Shown here one piece after another: positions 60,780 to 64,000 of a stretch of 64,000 nucleotides of DNA (within the stretch, counting starts at the first letter, position 1; every line of letters begins with the position of its first letter). The DNA lies in contig NW_006763296.1 in the NCBI RefSeq assembly GCF_000218685.1, forward strand, positions 1,446,907 to 1,510,906, written 5' to 3'. The translations under genes and the position numbers were made by a program. Below the pieces are notes generated by a model, which ran no database searches, was not told the DNA's origin, and saw nothing but the letters and a program-made list of their open reading frames with translations. The DNA is from Serpula lacrymans var. lacrymans S7.9 (lineage: Eukaryota; Basidiomycota; Agaricomycetes; Boletales; Serpulaceae).

Positions 60780-61325
60780 CCCGACAACAACGTCAACAGC
60801 AAGGAGTCCCTCGGTGTACCGAAACTCGAGCCCGATGGCTCCAACTGGTCAATATACAAAACATGACTTGAGTGGGCTATGGCAGACAAAGATTGTGTTG
60901 AACACTTACTTGGTTTGGCCCCGAAACCCACTCCGACCTTATTGCCAAGAACCACACAGACTGCTGCACAAGCTGGAACAACTCCAGCCATTCCCGCGAC
61001 AACTACAGGGTTGAATCAAACCGACCAGGAAGCATTGAATGCCTGGCTAAAGAAAGAGTTCTGCGCACGAAACATATTAGGCCAAACAATACCTGATTCT
61101 ACGCTGCGCAAAGTCTTACATAAAGACACTGTCGCCGAAATGTGGCAGCTGATCGTTCAAGAGAACGAAAACAAGACCAAATTAGTCCAGGCCGAACTGA
61201 GAGATTGGTTAGCTGCGCTACAATGCCCAGAAAAAGGCAATATGCGCACCCATATTGACAAGCTCAGAGACATGTGGGAGCAGCTGAGTGCTGCCGGGGT
61301 ACACTTTAGCGACAAAGAGAAATTG
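60780..61325 (+). pseudogene. Copia element 3 gag
   Basis: Reads SKESLGVPKLEPDGSNWSIYKT-stop-LEWAMADKD, then LNAWLKKEFCARNILGQTIPDS, AEMWQLIVQENENKTKLVQ and MRTHIDKLRDMWEQLSAAGVHFSDKEKL. This is a UBN2-type copia gag. TGA at 60864-60866 replaces an expected Arg. The sequence is cut at about 61326 by a hairpin-family LTR, and no pol follows. Confidence 0.8.
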
Positions 61326-61885
61326 TCAAGGGTTTCGGTTGAGGAGTAAAGCGGGTAAATCAAGTAATAGAAAACTAAGGAACTATATATGAATAGGTAA
61401 GGCTTTATATCGCTAACCGTCCGTTCCTCAGACCGAAAGGAGAATAGATGAAAAGTGGTCTGAGGAATAAATTGTCCAATAAGAAAAAAGGAACAACTAT
61501 CGTACAACTTTGAATGATTAATCAGCAGGTGAGAGAATTGTACTAATAATAGGTGTTTGTCACGCGTGTTCAGGAACCGTATCCTCACGATGAGGTACAA
61601 TTCTGATCAAAGCGTTTATTAGTATATCCAGGCCTTGATGGGGCTTAGAGCTGGTTGGCGAGATACCTACTACCAGTCCCTACCCATTGTGCTGGCTGGC
61701 TAGGGGTGATACCCAGTCTCTGATCTGTGATATAAAGTGGTAGCGATGGTTAAGAAAGCCTGTGAGGGCTATGAGAAGTAAGATAGCAAATGATACCTCT
61801 AGCCCTAGAGCCAGAGGTGTAATGGGAAAAGTGTTTGAGAACCAAGACATAGAGAAGATAAGAAAATGGTAAAATGGTCCTTACA
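61326..61885 (+). mobile_element. 5'-truncated hairpin-family LTR
   Basis: 560 bp matching about the last four fifths of 36230-36925, including the hairpin TTCCTCAGACC (61424-61434)/GGTCTGAGGAA (61457-61467) and the end GGTCCTTACA. The first 140 or so bp of the family are missing at the junction with gag, and no target duplication is visible. Confidence 0.8.
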
Positions 61886-63739
61886 GATAAGTGCGGAGAT
61901 TTATAGCCATATTGAAAAGTGTAGTCCTATCACAGTAGCCAGGTCACCAATGAGGGTGCACTGCAACTCGGGTATCTCTTATGTGGCCGATTACCCTGTG
62001 TACTTCTGTATATTTGGCTTTGAAGTTCTGATGCAAAGCCCAATAAGGGCTGTTCAAGCTGTTGGCAGCCTTAGCTATAGAATGAGCTTGCCAAAACCTC
62101 CTGCCATCTAAGCCGAGTAACTTGCACAGGCCTGCCAATATAAATCAATGAGAAGAAGATTGGGTTTTGAAGAATATATTTCTCTATAAAGAATCCAACC
62201 TGAAAGGTGTTGGAAGTTATATTTTCATACATAAACACTAACCACATTATAGTAGCACAGCCACCTTCCTTAGATAGCATTACCTGTTTTAGATAGTAGA
62301 ATACTAATCTTGACCCAGGCTCCTCCACAGCCACTGTTTTGAGAGAGGAGGACTTAATCCTAGAGCCACAAAATAATGATGAGATTAGATATGATTAGAT
62401 ATGATAAGATAATAATTCAAAGTCAGCACAACTTTATTCTCTCTCTCCACAGCGGCTGCAAATTAACATTTGTAAACAAAAACTTGTCACAGTCACAGTG
62501 ATGAGCCTCGACGTCGGCTACCATCGGACATCAAAAATCAATTGCAGACTGATTAATCATGTCAAGCATGAGCCAATATAGGCAAGTAAGTTCATGATAA
62601 TCTCAGTGCCCCACTCTATCAGTCTGAAATTGATCATGTACCCCCACATCACTGATCGAGCAATTATCACTCTGTGAAGTGCCGCCTTCTGATCTGATTA
62701 TCTCACTTCTTCAAGATGACCAATATGACAGTCATTCAGTGGTTATAGACTTAGTAGCACACAAGGCACGGTGTCGATGATGAGAACTGTTGTTAGAAAA
62801 CCACACACAAAACAAACTAACACACAATCCTCCCAGATTCCACGGAACTTGTTTATGGGCTTTGCCTCCTAGAACAGTGGAGTGGTCTGGTTGTTCGTGG
62901 GGTGGTACATATAAAGATCCTTCAAAGTAAAACCCAGAGGTGTATGAGTGTGGGTTTTGAGGAGGAGGGATAGTTGAATTTATAGAAAGATAGGGGGTTT
63001 GTGGTGAGTATAGACGAGCACTACCTTGCTAATTGTAGCACAAGGTAGGTTTGAGAACAACGAGGATGACGAGGTGACGAGGTTCCCAGTGATAGCAGGC
63101 TCCTGACGCACAAACTGTAGTGCTCAGAAGGACTCTAATCGAAGGGGATGACAATCACTTTCAAAAGTGACGAGTGACGATGACAGCAGTTAACAGTGGT
63201 AGAAGTGGGAAGTGTTGTGACCACACTGGATCACAAGTAGCAGTAAGAAGTGGACTTAAGATTAGAGAAGAAGTCTGGAATCGAGTTCTTGTTGTTTTTT
63301 TTTTAAGGTAGAATACAGGGGTTTATATAGTAAAAGAGAAGTAGGCTATGCACAGTATAGCTGTGCAAAAAGAATGAGAAAGAATATGAAGGAAGGAATG
63401 TACGCTGACGAATCCTGCGTAGGTAGTACAGGATAAGATTGTCAAAAAAAGAAAAGAAAGGGATAGAACAATAAATGCTGTGAGTAATATCACAGGTTTG
63501 TACAGCCATAAAGTAAAGTCCAATAGCAAAAAGAGAGCAGGAAAATCATGATGTCATGGGAAGATGCAGTAAAAAAAGAGCAAGGCAAAACACTATCAGT
63601 ATCAACACAGTTCCTTTATTGTCAGTCAGGCATTCTAAAAAAATATGTGTCCATAAAAATGATTCAAAAATCAAAAATAATCGCACTGTAAATGAATGTT
63701 CTGCTGAAAAAAAAGAAACTGGAGCCACCGGTCCACCAC
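61886..63739. other. Unassigned sequence at the right end
   Basis: No confident gene. A short tandem array of ATTAGATATG units lies at about 62379-62410, and a poly-T run at about 63294-63305. Codon-like stretches around 61950-62140 have no family. It may be further decayed transposon sequence. Confidence 0.35.
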
Positions 63740-64000
63740 CTAGTCCAAATCTGACAGTTCCATGGCCTTACCAATGGACTGGTTGTGTTGGACCACCTGA
63801 TCAAACGAGGGAGGGAGAGGAGTAGTTCCAATTTGGAACAAGTGAGTCCCAGGCAGCGTGTGGTAGGTGTAGCTGTAGCGAAGACGATGGACAAATGATA
63901 AGTGTACCCAAGTGAATGGGACAGCGATGAACATGGGCGACGCAAGGGGATGAACCTTCTCCAGCTCAAAAACTACCCACCCACGCTCCAACCAGGCAAG
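63740..64000 (-). CDS. Partial unidentified reading frame running off the right edge
   Basis: A minus-strand frame open from the window edge to TAG at 63740-63742 reads LERGWVVFELEKVHPLASP, FIAVPFTWVHLSFVHRLRY, YTYHTLPGTHLFQIG and QSIGKAMELSDLD. The composition is protein-like, with Trp-rich hydrophobic strands. I do not recognise the family; it could be the C-terminus of a host or transposon gene. Confidence 0.45.
   Translation of the reverse strand, partial: LAWLERGWVVFELEKVHPLASPMFIAVPFTWVHLSFVHRLRYSYTYHTLPGTHLFQIGTTPLPPSFDQVVQHNQSIGKAMELSDLD

Noticed and set aside
62371..62410. Short ATTAGATATG tandem run as a possible minisatellite
   Set aside because: Only about two and a half units; too short to be meaningful.

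Overview
The window is nuclear DNA from a filamentous basidiomycete, most likely an Agaricomycete. Genes are interrupted by many short GT-AG introns (about 45-70 nt). The gene families point the same way: DUF6534 seven-helix proteins, a multicopy microsomal P450 family with a 12-nt micro-exon, and a tyrosine-kinase-like kinase with an HGD catalytic loop. No ribosomal RNA or CRISPR array was seen, and all protein genes are eukaryotic in structure.

Layout. (1) 0-20.5 kb is a conserved, gene-rich arm. It carries a small complex I subunit (NDUFB10-like), the translocon subunit TRAP-alpha, two tandemly duplicated DUF6534 membrane protein genes, a LAMMER (CLK-type) kinase divergent from a MYST histone acetyltransferase with a double PHD finger, and a SANT-like coiled-coil protein. 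(2) 20.7-43.9 kb holds two near-identical P450 genes in direct orientation with a 16-kb nest of transposons between them. (3) 44.4-54.2 kb is again ordinary genic DNA: a TKL-type kinase, a DsbA/FrnE-like thioredoxin-fold protein, an Sfk1/Frag1/DRAM-type membrane protein and a U2 snRNA gene with a TATA box. (4) 55.5-59 kb holds a third, more diverged P450 paralogue. (5) 59.5-64 kb is a second transposon cluster, with a partial unidentified reading frame at the right edge.

The main nest can be read in layers. A Harbinger/PIF transposase gene (minus strand) is split by a 6.6-kb Ty3/gypsy chromovirus. That chromovirus has lost its integrase catalytic core, carries a YIVD reverse-transcriptase motif, and is itself interrupted in RT by a 627-bp LTR-like insertion. 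A 5.9-kb Ty1/copia element lies beside the Harbinger remnant. It has also lost the start of its integrase core and is interrupted by a 696-bp LTR-like insertion of the same hairpin-bearing family, flanked by a perfect 5-bp duplication. A pair of inverted tRNA-derived (SINE-like) sequences sits at the left edge of the nest. Several retroelement reading frames stop at TGA or TAG where an Arg or Gln codon is expected, which suggests C-to-T decay.

The host genes do not form an obvious pathway. The P450 trio is the only expanded metabolic family, and no backbone biosynthetic enzyme was seen nearby. The most novel-looking structures are the hairpin LTR family, the inverted SINE pair and the three-layer nests. 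Splice sites were read by eye, so exon borders in multi-exon genes are approximate unless stated.
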